This document shows, in pieces, positions 16,812 through 26,241 of a stretch of DNA of 64,000 nucleotides. The notes under the pieces are model-generated. The model was not told where the DNA came from, did no database searches, and worked only from the letters and a program-made list of their open reading frames with translations. The position numbers and the translations under genes are program-made. Origin of the DNA: Bradyrhizobium sp. C9 (GTDB taxonomy: Bacteria; Pseudomonadota; Alphaproteobacteria; Rhizobiales; Xanthobacteraceae); NCBI RefSeq assembly GCF_002532045.1, contig NZ_NWTG01000025.1, forward strand, positions 1 through 64,000, read 5' to 3'. Each line of letters starts with the position of its first letter. Within the stretch, counting starts at the first letter, position 1.

Positions 16812-17390
16812 TCAAGCGTAGGTGTGGCGGCGGCTGATCCGGTACACGGACGCCGGCGGCAGGTTGAGGAACGTCTGCCCGATGCAGCTCGCCTGCAGAT
16901 CGAGGCGATCCAGGATCGCGTCTGCGACCGGACAACGCGGACCATAGGTGATCTGGTAGAACGCCCCGCCGGCGCGGAGATAGCCGAAGGCACCGTGCAG
17001 GATGGTTGTGACTTTCTCCGGCGGCATGATGAGAAGCCCGAGGCCGCTCACGATCGCGCCGACCGGCGCCCCGTCGAACAGACGGTCCCTGCGCAGCCAG
17101 GCCGCGTCCATCCAGAGCACCCGCGCGCCAGGGAAGCGTCGCTGCAGCAGCGGGATGAACTCGGAGCCATACTCCACCAGCGTCAGATCCTGCTGCCTCA
17201 CGCCACGCTTCAGCAAAGCGCGGGTGAAGACGCCGGTGCCGGGGCCGAGCTCGAGCACGGGGCCGGTATCCGCGGTGATCTCCTGCGTCATGAGCGACGA
17301 GATTGCCGGCCCCGACGGCGCGACCGCGGCGACACGCAACGGATTACGCACCCAGGCGCGGACGAACGGCAGGATGTCAGCGGCCGACAT
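16812..17390 (-). CDS. Class I SAM-dependent methyltransferase, phospholipid N-methyltransferase-like
   Basis: The 192-residue protein has the SAM-binding motif I PVLELGPGTGVFTRALL (~43-60), motif II-type LVEYGSEFIPLLQ, and the N-terminal PFVRAWVRNPLRVAAVAPSG typical of rhizobial PmtA-like enzymes, which methylate phosphatidylethanolamine toward phosphatidylcholine. The start at 17390 has GGGAG upstream; the longer frame adds 27 non-homologous residues. It is first in the operon with DedA, PlcP-like and Agt-like genes. rRNA dimethylase-like activity is less likely given the length and context. Confidence 0.82.
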   Translation of the reverse strand: MSAADILPFVRAWVRNPLRVAAVAPSGPAISSLMTQEITADTGPVLELGPGTGVFTRALLKRGVRQQDLTLVEYGSEFIPLLQRRFPGARVLWMDAAWLRRDRLFDGAPVGAIVSGLGLLIMPPEKVTTILHGAFGYLRAGGAFYQITYGPRCPVADAILDRLDLQASCIGQTFLNLPPASVYRISRRHTYA

Positions 17391-17717
17391 GCTGGAGCTC
17401 CCGCACGATATGCGCCTGGCCGATGCCTCGGCGGAAGTTCGTTGACAAGGGCATTCGCGTGTCTTTCGCATTGCGGGTACCCACCATCATGTGTGGTAGG
17501 CTCCCGTCGGTTGAGCAGTGCCGGTCGGTGTTGGGACGATTCGATCGCCCCGATGCACGTCTCTGTCTCATGCGAAGCTTGCGCAAGCCTGTCGTGAATC
17601 CGCGCGCGTGCGATTTTTCACGCTGCGACGTATTCAGAATGAGCAAGCCGCAAGGTTGCCGCAATGAAGCGGACATAAAACCGGCAAATCGAGCGATGAA
17701 CTGAGGCAGACAACGAA
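17391..17717. other. Divergent promoter region between lipid operon and two-component system
   Basis: These 327 bases hold no gene. Two CTGTC half-sites occur at 17563-17567 and 17589-17593, but their 26-bp spacing does not fit the 11-bp spacing of a Pho box, so phosphate control by PhoB is not shown here. Confidence 0.5.
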
Positions 17718-18392
17718 ATGCGGGTGCTGTTGGTGGAGGACCAGCCGGACATGGTCGCGGCGCTACGTGCGGCACTCGCACGCCATGACATGCTGGTCGA
17801 TCACGCGCCGGATCTTCTGGAAGCCGAGGCGATTGCCACAGCAGGAAGCTATGATGCGATCGTGCTGGATCGCCAGCTGCCTGACGGCGACGGGCTGTCG
17901 CTGATTCCGAAATTGCGCGCGAGCGGCAACACCGTGCCGGTGCTGGTGCTGACCGCCCGCGGCGAGCTCGCAGACCGGATCTCGGGTCTCGACAGCGGCG
18001 CGGACGATTATCTCGGCAAACCGTTTGCGTTCGAGGAGCTGCTGGCACGGTTGCGCGCGCTGCTGCGCCGGCCCGCCAATGTGCAGCAGGATGCCGCCCG
18101 GATCGGCCGCCTGTCGTTCGACTTCGCCCATCGCGAGGCCAGCGTCGAGGGACGCCCGCTGGAGATGCCGCGTCGCGAGCGGCTGGTGCTCGAGGCACTG
18201 CTGCATCGGATGGGACGCATGGTGCAGCGCTCCGCGCTGATGGAGGCGGTCTATGGCCTCGACGACGAGGTGCAGCCCAACGCGCTGGACTCCCATGTGT
18301 CGCGTTTGCGCCGCAGGCTCGCCGAGGCCGACGCCGGCGTCACCATCAACGGCGTTCGCGGCCTCGGCTATGTGCTGCGGGAGACACCGTGA
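17718..18392 (+). CDS. OmpR/PhoB-type response regulator
   Basis: The 224-residue protein has a receiver domain (1-115; phospho-acceptor Asp51 in IVLDRQLPDGDG, Lys in DYLGKPF) and a C-terminal winged helix (~125-220; ending GVRGLGYVLRE). Its stop codon overlaps the GTG start of the histidine kinase gene, so the two form a coupled pair. It is divergent from the lipid operon and might regulate it, but no site is seen. The regulon is unknown. Confidence 0.92.
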   Translation: MRVLLVEDQPDMVAALRAALARHDMLVDHAPDLLEAEAIATAGSYDAIVLDRQLPDGDGLSLIPKLRASGNTVPVLVLTARGELADRISGLDSGADDYLGKPFAFEELLARLRALLRRPANVQQDAARIGRLSFDFAHREASVEGRPLEMPRRERLVLEALLHRMGRMVQRSALMEAVYGLDDEVQPNALDSHVSRLRRRLAEADAGVTINGVRGLGYVLRETP

Positions 18393-19753
18393 GCGTGCTG
18401 CGACCGCGATCCCTCACCTGGCGCCTGGTCGGGCGCCTCGCGGGCCTGCAAGCCGTTACGCTGACCCTCCTGATCCTGCTGATCGGAGCCGCGGTGATCG
18501 GGCTGCTGCGGGCGGGGCTCCTGATCGGCGAGTACGAAGGCAGCACGCTCGATACGCTGCGCGACGCCGTCACGCGCGATGAAGCGGGCGGACTGACGCT
18601 GCGCCAAACGCCGGAGCTGGCCGCCCTGCGCGCCGAGCACGCTGATCTCTGGTTTATCATCCGCGACACCGAGGGACACCAGCTCGCTGAAGGCGCGGTG
18701 CCCGCGCAATTCGCGCCGATCGCAGCAAGCCTCGATCGCGTGAGCGAGGCGCGGCTCAAATGGAATCCAGCGGAAGCCGCGCGGCCGGCGGGTCTCGTCA
18801 AATGGGTCGACACCTCTGCAGGACGGATCCAGATCCTGACCGGCACCTACGGCGAGCTCTCGATGTGGCGCGCGCTGGAGAGCACGCCGCTGCTGTTCCT
18901 CAACATGATCCTGCCGATCGTCGTGCTGATGACGCTGGCGACGCTGGTCGCGACCCCGTTCGTGGTGCGCCGGGCCATGAAGGGCCTTGCGCAGGTGGCG
19001 GCGCAGGCCGAGCGCATCGACATCGACCAGCGCGGCGCGCAGTTGCCGCTCGACGAGGTCCCGATCGAGATCACCCCGCTGGTCAAGGCCATCAATGCCG
19101 CGCTCGACCGCCTCGACAAGGGTTATGAGCGCCACCGCCGCTTCCTCGCCGATGCCGCGCACGAGCTGCGCACGCCGATCGCTATCCTCTCGACACGGGT
19201 CGCTTCGCTGGAGGCCGGACCGGAGAAGACCCATCTGCTCGAGGATGCGACCCGCCTCAGCGTGATGGCCGGCCAGCTGCTGGACCTGCAACGGCTCGAT
19301 CAGCGCGCCGACACGTTCGGCCCCGTCAATCTCGTCGGCATCGCGCGGCAGGTCGTGCTCGACCTCGCGCCGCTGGCTTTCGCGGCCGGATATGAGATGT
19401 CGTTCGAGCATGATGGCGAGACCGTCATGGTGACCGGCGACCAGACCTCGCTCGAACGGGCGCTCACCAATCTCGTGCAGAACGCCGTCGACCACGGGCA
19501 ACGGCGCGGCACGATCCTGGTTCGGGTGGCGACAGCCGGCCAGATCGAGGTCAGCGACGACGGCGACGGCATTCCGCCCGACCAGCGCGAGCAGATTTTG
19601 GAGCCGTTCCGCCGGCTGCAGCCGGGCGGGCGTGGCGCCGGCCTCGGCCTCGATCTGGTGCAGAGCATCATGCGTCTGCACGGCGGCCGGATCGAGGTCG
19701 ATCAGGCCCCGTCCGGCGGCACCTGCATGCGCATGGTGTTTCCGAAGGATTAG
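18389..19753 (+). CDS. Sensor histidine kinase
   Basis: The 454-residue membrane kinase partners with the preceding regulator. A transmembrane helix near residues 20-42 and another near 170-192 enclose a ~125-residue periplasmic sensor. A HAMP-like linker follows, then the H-box DAAHELRTPIA (~255), N-box NLVQNAVDHG, G1 VSDDGDGIP and G2 GRGAGLGLDLV. The GTG start at 18389 overlaps the regulator stop (GTGA). Its last bases overlap the convergent serine hydrolase stop by 4 nt. Confidence 0.92.
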   Translation: MSVLRPRSLTWRLVGRLAGLQAVTLTLLILLIGAAVIGLLRAGLLIGEYEGSTLDTLRDAVTRDEAGGLTLRQTPELAALRAEHADLWFIIRDTEGHQLAEGAVPAQFAPIAASLDRVSEARLKWNPAEAARPAGLVKWVDTSAGRIQILTGTYGELSMWRALESTPLLFLNMILPIVVLMTLATLVATPFVVRRAMKGLAQVAAQAERIDIDQRGAQLPLDEVPIEITPLVKAINAALDRLDKGYERHRRFLADAAHELRTPIAILSTRVASLEAGPEKTHLLEDATRLSVMAGQLLDLQRLDQRADTFGPVNLVGIARQVVLDLAPLAFAAGYEMSFEHDGETVMVTGDQTSLERALTNLVQNAVDHGQRRGTILVRVATAGQIEVSDDGDGIPPDQREQILEPFRRLQPGGRGAGLGLDLVQSIMRLHGGRIEVDQAPSGGTCMRMVFPKD

Positions 19754-20943
19754 CCCGCCTTGCGCAGCTTCAGGGCCTCGTAGAACGCGGTCTCGAAATT
19801 GATGTAGCCGATGAACGATGTCGGATCACCAAACGGCAGGATCTGCGTCGCCCAGAATCCGCCGAAACCGTTCTGGCGATCGATCCAGTAGAACAGGTTG
19901 GCGAGGCCGGCCCAGCCGAGCGCGCCGGCGGGGCGGCCGGTCGGCGCCTGCTCGTCATTGATCATGAAGCTGAGCGCCCATGATTTCGACTGGCCGGGGA
20001 AGAACTCGGCGTCGTTGGCGAGCGAGGTGATCACGCCGGTAATGGCGGTGACCTTGTTGTTGCCGAGATGGTTCTTCTCCGCCATCCGCACGGTTTCGGC
20101 TTTCAAGACCCGGCCATGCTCGCCGGCGCCGTCGTTCAGCCACATCCGGATGAAGCGCATATAGTCGCCGATGGTGCCGTAGAGTCCGTGGCCGCCCATG
20201 TGGATCTCCGGGTTAGGCGGCAACTCGAAATCCATCGGCGTGAGCGAGCCGTCGGCGTTGCGGGCGTGAATGCCGGCGAGCCGGCGGCGCATCGCGTCGG
20301 TGAGCTCAAATGCCGTGTCCTGGATTCCGAGCGGCTCGAAGATCCGCGTCTTGAAGACCTCGCCGAGCCGGCGGCCGGCGATCGCCTCGACGATCTGGCC
20401 ACACCAATCCATGTTGGTGCCGTACTCCCATCGCTCGCCGGGATCGAACAGCAGCGGCGTCATCAACGAAGCCTTGGACGCCGTGATCACGCTGGGCTGC
20501 CCCTTCTCCTGCGCGAGGCGATTGTAGTTGTGATTGATGAAGTCGTAGCCGAGGCCCGCGCTGTGGACCATCAGCATGCGTGTGGTGATGTCGCGCTTCG
20601 GCGCGCGCAGCCGCGGTTCGCCGTTGTCGTCAAAGCCTTCGATGACCTGGAGCTTGCCGAGATCGGGCGCATAGGTCTTGGCCGGCGCGTCGAGATCGAG
20701 CTTGCCTTCCTCGACGAGTTGCAGGACGGCCGTCCCTGTGATCGCCTTGGTGGTCGAGAAGATGGCGAACACGCTGTCGGTCGTCATGTCCGCGGGCTGG
20801 TCGAGACGGCGCTTGCCGGCGGCGCCTTCGTAGATGTTGCGATGGCGGTCGGTCACCATGGCAACGACGCCGGGAACGCGCGGGTTGGATGTCACGACGC
20901 GGTCGAGAATCGCATCTGCTGCCGCACCAAAATTCATGCTCAT
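19750..20943 (-). CDS. Serine hydrolase of the class C beta-lactamase / EstB esterase family
   Basis: The 397-residue protein has the SxxK motif STTK (63-66) with the nucleophile Ser, and a YxN-type YGTN (174-177). A third-motif equivalent, HGLYGT, lies near residue 255. No signal peptide is seen, so it is probably a cytoplasmic esterase rather than a beta-lactamase. GGAGG precedes the ATG at good distance. It lies 91 bp downstream of a Baeyer-Villiger monooxygenase on the same strand. The pair would convert a ketone to an ester and then to an acid plus alcohol, a known arrangement in ketone degradation. Confidence 0.85.
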   Translation of the reverse strand: MSMNFGAAADAILDRVVTSNPRVPGVVAMVTDRHRNIYEGAAGKRRLDQPADMTTDSVFAIFSTTKAITGTAVLQLVEEGKLDLDAPAKTYAPDLGKLQVIEGFDDNGEPRLRAPKRDITTRMLMVHSAGLGYDFINHNYNRLAQEKGQPSVITASKASLMTPLLFDPGERWEYGTNMDWCGQIVEAIAGRRLGEVFKTRIFEPLGIQDTAFELTDAMRRRLAGIHARNADGSLTPMDFELPPNPEIHMGGHGLYGTIGDYMRFIRMWLNDGAGEHGRVLKAETVRMAEKNHLGNNKVTAITGVITSLANDAEFFPGQSKSWALSFMINDEQAPTGRPAGALGWAGLANLFYWIDRQNGFGGFWATQILPFGDPTSFIGYINFETAFYEALKLRKAG

Positions 20944-21034
20944 TGTCGTCCTCCCATATTCTATCTTGTGATGTGATCGATCGTGGGTGACGCCGCGGTC
21001 CGCAAAGACCGCGGTGCCGGATCGCGATCAGGGG

Positions 21035-22675
21035 CTACTGAATGGCAAAGCCCTGATAGCCGCTCGCGGCGACCTCGTCGCATTTCTGGCGATAGGTGCC
21101 GACGCCGCCGCAATAGGACAGCACCCGGCGCGGCTTGCCCTCGACATTCGAGCCGAGGTACCAGGAGTTGGTCTTGGCGATCAGCGTTGCGTTGGCGGTC
21201 TCGTCATGGTGCGCCACCCACTGATCCTCGGTATCCCTGGTCGGCTCGATGACGTTGAGGTTCTTGCCGCGCAGATATTTGATGCAATCGGCGATCCACT
21301 CGACCTGCTGCTGCAGGCAGGTGGTCATGTTGCAAAGCGCGGCCGATGGCGCGAGCGGCACCGCGGTCGTGAACAGGTTCGGATAGCCATGGACCTGCAA
21401 GCCCATCGTGGTGCGGATGTCCCTACCCCAATCGTCCTTCAGCGACCGCCCCTCGCGACCGCGGATGTCGATCCGCGTCAACGCTCCCGTTCCGGCGTCG
21501 AAGCCGGTGGCAAGGATGATGACGTCGAATTCGTGCACCGTGCCGTCGGCGGTCTGGATGCCTTCAGGCGTGATGCGGGCGATCGGATTATTCTTGACGC
21601 CGACGATCTCGACATTGGGCCGGTGGAAGGCCTCGAGGAAATTGCTCTCCAGCGGCACCCGGTGCGTGCCGAAACCGTAGTCGGACGGAATCAGCTGTTC
21701 GCACAGCTTGGGATCCTTGATCCGCTCGCGCATCTTTTCGCGCACGAATTCGGTGATCTCGGCGTTGATGGCTTCGTCGAAGAACAATTCGGCAAAGGAC
21801 GAAACCCACAGCTTGAGCGACCCGTCATTCCAGCAATCCTCGATCACCTGGCGGCGCTGCTGCGGCGTCAGGTCGGCCCAGGCGTGCTCGAAGTCGAACT
21901 CGAAGCCGGTGAACGTCTTCGGCAGCCGCTCGGTCAGGAACTTGAACTTCGACTTGTAGGCCTCGGCATCCGCCGCGTCCCATTTCGGGTTCTTCATCGG
22001 GATGATGTATTGCGGGGTGCGGATGAACACCTTGAGATGACCGACCTCGCCGGCGATCGACTGGATCACCTGGATTCCGGTCGCGCCGTTGCCGACCACG
22101 CCGACGCGCTTTCCCGCGAGCTCGATCGGTCCCTTCGGCCAGCGCGCGGTGTGGAACAGCTCGCCCTTGAAGGTCTCCTGTCCCGGGAAGGACACGTGCG
22201 GCGCCGAGAGCATGCCGCAGCAGGTGACCAGGAACTGGGCGTCGATCACCTCGCCTTTGTCCGTCGCCACCAGCCAGCGCTGCGTCGCCTCGTTGAGATG
22301 CGCGCTCTTGACCGTGGTGCCGAACTGGATGTCCTTCCTGAGATCGAGGCGGTCGGCGACGTAGTTCAGCCAGCGCTCGATTTCAGGCTGGCCGGGGAAC
22401 CGCTCGCTCCAGCTCCAACCCTTGTAGAGTTCCTCGGAGAACAGGTACTGATAGGTGTGGCCTTCGGAATCGAAGCGCGCGCCGGGGTAGCGGTTCCAGT
22501 ACCAGGTGCCACCGACGCTTGACCCGGCATCGATCGCCTTCACGCTCAGTCCCTGCTCACGCAGGCGGAACAGTTGATAGAGACCGGCGACGCCGGCGCC
22601 GACGACCACGGCGTCGAGCTTGGTCGTTGCATGCGCACCATTGCTTCCATTCGACCTTGTGACGGTCTCGGTCAT
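21035..22675 (-). CDS. Type I Baeyer-Villiger flavin monooxygenase
   Basis: The 546-residue protein matches the length of cyclohexanone-type monooxygenases. It has the FAD motif VVVGAGVAGLY (~23-33), the BVMO fingerprint FKGELFHTARWP (FxGxxxHTxxWP), and a second Rossmann motif GVVGNGATGIQ for NADPH. The reaction inserts one oxygen beside a ketone carbonyl, giving an ester or lactone. The start at 22675 is set by AGGAGG with 5-nt spacing; the longer frame adds 12 residues without support. The downstream esterase and the divergent AraC-type regulator form a likely ketone-catabolic unit. Confidence 0.92.
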   Translation of the reverse strand: MTETVTRSNGSNGAHATTKLDAVVVGAGVAGLYQLFRLREQGLSVKAIDAGSSVGGTWYWNRYPGARFDSEGHTYQYLFSEELYKGWSWSERFPGQPEIERWLNYVADRLDLRKDIQFGTTVKSAHLNEATQRWLVATDKGEVIDAQFLVTCCGMLSAPHVSFPGQETFKGELFHTARWPKGPIELAGKRVGVVGNGATGIQVIQSIAGEVGHLKVFIRTPQYIIPMKNPKWDAADAEAYKSKFKFLTERLPKTFTGFEFDFEHAWADLTPQQRRQVIEDCWNDGSLKLWVSSFAELFFDEAINAEITEFVREKMRERIKDPKLCEQLIPSDYGFGTHRVPLESNFLEAFHRPNVEIVGVKNNPIARITPEGIQTADGTVHEFDVIILATGFDAGTGALTRIDIRGREGRSLKDDWGRDIRTTMGLQVHGYPNLFTTAVPLAPSAALCNMTTCLQQQVEWIADCIKYLRGKNLNVIEPTRDTEDQWVAHHDETANATLIAKTNSWYLGSNVEGKPRRVLSYCGGVGTYRQKCDEVAASGYQGFAIQ

Positions 22676-22968
22676 CGTTTCCTCCTGTTGTCCTGCTTCG
22701 CACGCGCTCATGCCCGCCGCGTCGCCGGGTGATGGTGCGTTGCGTCAATTGGGTCTCGGCCGCTGTCGCCGAGACGCAGAGCAGGCTACGGGTCGTGCGG
22801 CCGAGCGGCTTGGATGAAACCGACAATCTCTGGAATGCGGCCTCGCAATCGAGCCATCGGCCGTTGGTCGCCTTGGCAAACCGCGAAAGCGGCCTATCCT
22901 GCGCTCAGACATTCGGCCAAGAACAAGCGGTCAACCGCGCCACGGATTCCACGGAGGAGGCTCGCGCG

Positions 22969-23871
22969 ATGGGCCAATTGATCACGGTCGAGGAGCTGCC
23001 GCGCTATGCGCCCGGTGAGCTGAAGCTGGACAGCGCCTCAGTCGGGAGGAACGATTTCCGGCTGCGGATTTTCCGCTATCAGCCGTCGGATATCTGGGTT
23101 CCCCCGTCGGAAAACTTCCTGCTTGTGCTCTATCGCGACGGCGTGACGTCGATGAACCGTCGCGTCACCGGCGCGTGGAAGCAGGATCACGTCGGTCGCG
23201 GCGTCACGTCGCTATTGACCCGCGCCGAGCCATCAAGCTGGCACTGGAAGAACGACATCGAGGTCACCCATTTCTATATCGCCCCTGCGCTCATGATGAA
23301 GACTGCGAGCGATGCCTTCGACCGCGATGCCGAGGCGATCGAACTGCACGATTTGCTCAAGGCCGAAGACCCGATGCTGACCTGGATCAACGATCAGATG
23401 GTTCAGGAGGTTGCAGCAGGCGGTCCGGGCGGACGCCTCTGCTACGACGCGCTGGCATTGCAGGCGAGCGTGCACATTCTGCGGAAATATGCCGCGATCG
23501 AGTTCAAGATGCCGTGCGCGCAAGGACGCTTTCGCCCGGCGCATGCGCGACTGATCGAGGACTATATCGAGCAGAACATCTTCCGGAACATCACGCTGGA
23601 GGAGCTGGCGAACATCTGCAACTGCACGCCGATCCAGTTCGCCCGCAAATTCCGCGTGCATTACGGCACGCGGCCGCATGCCTATGTCCTGCGACGCAAG
23701 GTGGAGCACGCGTGCCAGCATCTGCGCAAGGACCGCGTGGCGCTGAAGGAGATCGCGCTGCTGAGCGGCTTTGCCGATCAGAGCCACCTCAATCGCGTGT
23801 TCCGGCAGCACATGAACGTCACGCCGGCGGAATACCGCCGGCAGGTCTGCGAACATTCCGCGCAGGCGTGA
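22969..23871 (+). CDS. AraC family transcriptional regulator, likely controls the BVMO/esterase genes
   Basis: The 300-residue protein has an N-terminal ligand-binding region and a C-terminal double HTH (~205-290; ITLEELANICNCTPIQFARK, then LKEIALLSGFADQSHLNRVF). The ATG at 22969 is preceded by GGAGGAGG at good distance; the upstream 80 residues of open frame are not protein-like. It is transcribed divergently from the BVMO, 293 bp away, so an activator role for that operon is inferred. It converges on the aldo/keto reductase. Confidence 0.9.
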   Translation: MGQLITVEELPRYAPGELKLDSASVGRNDFRLRIFRYQPSDIWVPPSENFLLVLYRDGVTSMNRRVTGAWKQDHVGRGVTSLLTRAEPSSWHWKNDIEVTHFYIAPALMMKTASDAFDRDAEAIELHDLLKAEDPMLTWINDQMVQEVAAGGPGGRLCYDALALQASVHILRKYAAIEFKMPCAQGRFRPAHARLIEDYIEQNIFRNITLEELANICNCTPIQFARKFRVHYGTRPHAYVLRRKVEHACQHLRKDRVALKEIALLSGFADQSHLNRVFRQHMNVTPAEYRRQVCEHSAQA

Positions 23872-23901
23872 GGCCGCGATGCCGGCAGCCACGCGGCCGG
23901 C

Positions 23902-24936
23902 TCACACAGGCGGCGGATTGAGCCGCGCAAAGCCGTCCTGGATCCGGTAGGGGTAGTACGGATAGGCCGGCATCACCGCGCTGGCCTTGTCGAGACGCGC
24001 GATCTGGTCTGCCGAGAGCGACCATCCGACTGCGCCGAGATTGTCGCGAAGCTGCGCCTCATCGCGCGCGCCTGTTATCACGGACGAAACACTCGGCCGC
24101 GTCAGCAGCCACGCAATCGCGACCTGCGGCACGCTGCGCCCGGTCTCCGTGGCGACGACGTCAAGCGCGTCGACGATCGAATAAAGTCTCTCGTCGTCGA
24201 CCGCCGGCCCGAACTGCGCGGTCTCATGCAAACGGCTGGTCTTCGGCAACGGCTGCCCACGCCTGATCTTGCCGGTGAGCCGGCCCCAGCCAAGCGGGCT
24301 CCAGACCAGCGCGCCGACGCCTTGGTCGAGCGCGAGCGGCATCAGCTCGGATTCATAGTCGCGGCCGACCAGCGAGTAGTAGACCTGGTGCGCCACATGG
24401 CGCGGCCAGCCGTGCCGCTCGGCAACGGCAAGCGATTTCATCAGGTGCCAGCCGGAGAAATTCGAGGCGCCGACATAGCGCAGCTTGCCGGCACGCACCA
24501 GCGCATCGAGCGTCGACAGCACCTCGTCGATCGGCGTAAAGGCATCGAAGGCATGGAGCTGCAGGAGGTCGATATAATCGGTATTGAGCCGTTTCAGCGC
24601 GGCATCGACCGAAGCGACGAGGCGATAGCGCGACGTGCCGGCATCGAGCGGACCGTCGCCCATCGGCAGGCCGGTCTTGGTCGAGATCAAGACCTTGTCG
24701 CGGCGGCCCTTGATCGCGGCGCCGAGGATCTCCTCCGAGGCGCCGTTCGAATAGACGTCAGCGGTGTCGAACAAATTGACGCCGGCCTCTAGACAGATGT
24801 CGATCAGCCGTCGCGCCTCGCTGGCGTCGCTGCGGCCCCAGGCCGAGAACAAGGGTCCCTGGCCGCCGAAGGTGCCGGTGCCGAAGCTGAGCACCGGGAC
24901 CTTCAGTCCGGAGGCGCCGAGATTGCGATATTCCAT
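23902..24936 (-). CDS. Aldo/keto reductase
   Basis: The 344-residue protein is an AKR TIM barrel. The catalytic tetrad is visible as Asp and Tyr in FDTADVY, Lys in ISTKTG and His in LLQLHAFD; NADPH-binding residues occur near GARDEAQLRDNLGA at the C-terminus. The start at 24936 (MEYRNLG) has AAGGAG with 7-nt spacing, whereas the ATG two codons upstream is too close to it. It follows the MFS transporter with a 23-bp gap and is probably co-transcribed with it. Confidence 0.88.
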   Translation of the reverse strand: MEYRNLGASGLKVPVLSFGTGTFGGQGPLFSAWGRSDASEARRLIDICLEAGVNLFDTADVYSNGASEEILGAAIKGRRDKVLISTKTGLPMGDGPLDAGTSRYRLVASVDAALKRLNTDYIDLLQLHAFDAFTPIDEVLSTLDALVRAGKLRYVGASNFSGWHLMKSLAVAERHGWPRHVAHQVYYSLVGRDYESELMPLALDQGVGALVWSPLGWGRLTGKIRRGQPLPKTSRLHETAQFGPAVDDERLYSIVDALDVVATETGRSVPQVAIAWLLTRPSVSSVITGARDEAQLRDNLGAVGWSLSADQIARLDKASAVMPAYPYYPYRIQDGFARLNPPPV

Positions 24937-24959
24937 GGTCATGCTCCTTGTGATGCCGT

Positions 24960-26141
24960 TCATTCCGCCGGGCACTGCGTGGCGAGGACGACCGGCCGGT
25001 CGAGGCGCAGGCTCCACAGCGCAAGCAGCAGTCCAATCGCGGTGATGACGGCGGCGACCAGCGGCAGCGTACCGAGGCCAAGGCCACGATCGATGGTCAC
25101 GCCGCCGGCCCAGGCGCCGAGCGCGTTGCCGAGATTGAAGGCTGCGATGTTCAGGCTGGACGCCAGCGTTCGCCCTTCGACGCCGGCGGCCTCGAGCACG
25201 CGAAGCTGCAGCGGCGCGACCGTCGCAAATGAGGCGATACCCAGCACGAACAGCAGCACGACTGCCAGCGCCTTGATCGAGACCACCGCCGCCAGCGCGA
25301 CGAGGACGGCGGCAAGGCCACCGAGCGACACCAGCAACGCACGTGCCAGTCCCTTGTCGGCGAGCCGTCCGCCCGCGACATTGCCGATCGCAAGGCCGGC
25401 GCCGAACACCAGCAGGATCGGCGACACCGCAGCATCGGAAAATCCGGTGAGCCGGGTCAGGATCGGTTGCACATAGGTGAAGACCGCGAACAGGCCGCCG
25501 AAGCCGAACACCGTCATGGCAAGCCCGAGCAGGACTTGCGGGCGGCCCAGCACGGCCAGCTCCTCGCGCAACGGCGCCGGCTTGTCGTTGGCGCCGACAT
25601 GACCGGGGACCAGCACCGCGAGCACGATGAACGCGACCACGCCGATGACAGCCACCGCCCAGAACGCCGCCCGCCAGCCAAGCATCAGGCCGAACCAGGC
25701 GCCGAAGGGAACGCCGAGCAGGGTCGCGACCGTGAGACCAATGAACATCGTGGCGATCGCCGATGCGCGCTTGTCCTCGGGCACAAGACTCGTCGCAACC
25801 ACCGAGCCGACACCGAAGAAGGTGCCGTGCGCCAGCGAGGTCAGGATGCGCGCCGCCATCAAGAGCTCGTAGTTCGGCGCCAGCGCGCAGGCGGCATTGC
25901 CGAGCGTGAAGATCGCCATCAACGCCAGCAGCACCGCTTTGCGCGGCACTTTGCGCGTGGCGAGCGTCAGGATCGGCGCGCCGACGAACACGCCGAGCGC
26001 ATAGCCGGAGATCAGCAGGCCCGCCGCGGACACGGATACCTGCATATCGGCGGCGACCTGCAGCAACAGCCCCATGATGAGGAATTCGGTGGTGCCGATG
26101 CCAAAGGCGCCGGCGGTCAAGGCAAGGACTGCGAGAGGCAT
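24960..26141 (-). CDS. MFS transporter (DHA1, AraJ/YdhP-like)
   Basis: The 393-residue protein has twelve hydrophobic segments and begins MPLAVLALTAGAFGIGTTEF, a hallmark of the AraJ/YdhP sugar or drug efflux subgroup. The start at 26141 has GGAG 7 nt upstream. It is the first gene of a pair with an aldo/keto reductase and is divergent from a LysR regulator, which suggests export plus detoxification of the same compound class. Confidence 0.9.
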   Translation of the reverse strand: MPLAVLALTAGAFGIGTTEFLIMGLLLQVAADMQVSVSAAGLLISGYALGVFVGAPILTLATRKVPRKAVLLALMAIFTLGNAACALAPNYELLMAARILTSLAHGTFFGVGSVVATSLVPEDKRASAIATMFIGLTVATLLGVPFGAWFGLMLGWRAAFWAVAVIGVVAFIVLAVLVPGHVGANDKPAPLREELAVLGRPQVLLGLAMTVFGFGGLFAVFTYVQPILTRLTGFSDAAVSPILLVFGAGLAIGNVAGGRLADKGLARALLVSLGGLAAVLVALAAVVSIKALAVVLLFVLGIASFATVAPLQLRVLEAAGVEGRTLASSLNIAAFNLGNALGAWAGGVTIDRGLGLGTLPLVAAVITAIGLLLALWSLRLDRPVVLATQCPAE

Positions 26142-26196
26142 GTGTCGCTCCGGAGGGAATGATTCCGCAATGCGAGATAGCGGTCCGGACGCGGAA

Positions 26197-26217
26197 GGAT
26201 TAGAATGGCCGCAATCC
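26197..26217. promoter_or_regulatory. T-N11-A LysR-type box candidate
   Basis: GGATT (26197-26201) and AATCC (26213-26217) form perfect 5-bp arms with an 11-bp spacer, giving the T-N11-A core of LysR sites. It lies between the MFS gene and the divergent LysR gene, 25 bp before the lysR start. Confidence 0.45.
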
Positions 26218-26241
26218 AATCATTTGTGACGTGAATTCAAG

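Noticed and set aside
17563..17593. CTGTC pair upstream of the lipid operon as a Pho box
   Set aside because: The half-sites are 26 bp apart rather than 11 bp and lack the AT-rich spacer, so PhoB control is not supported.
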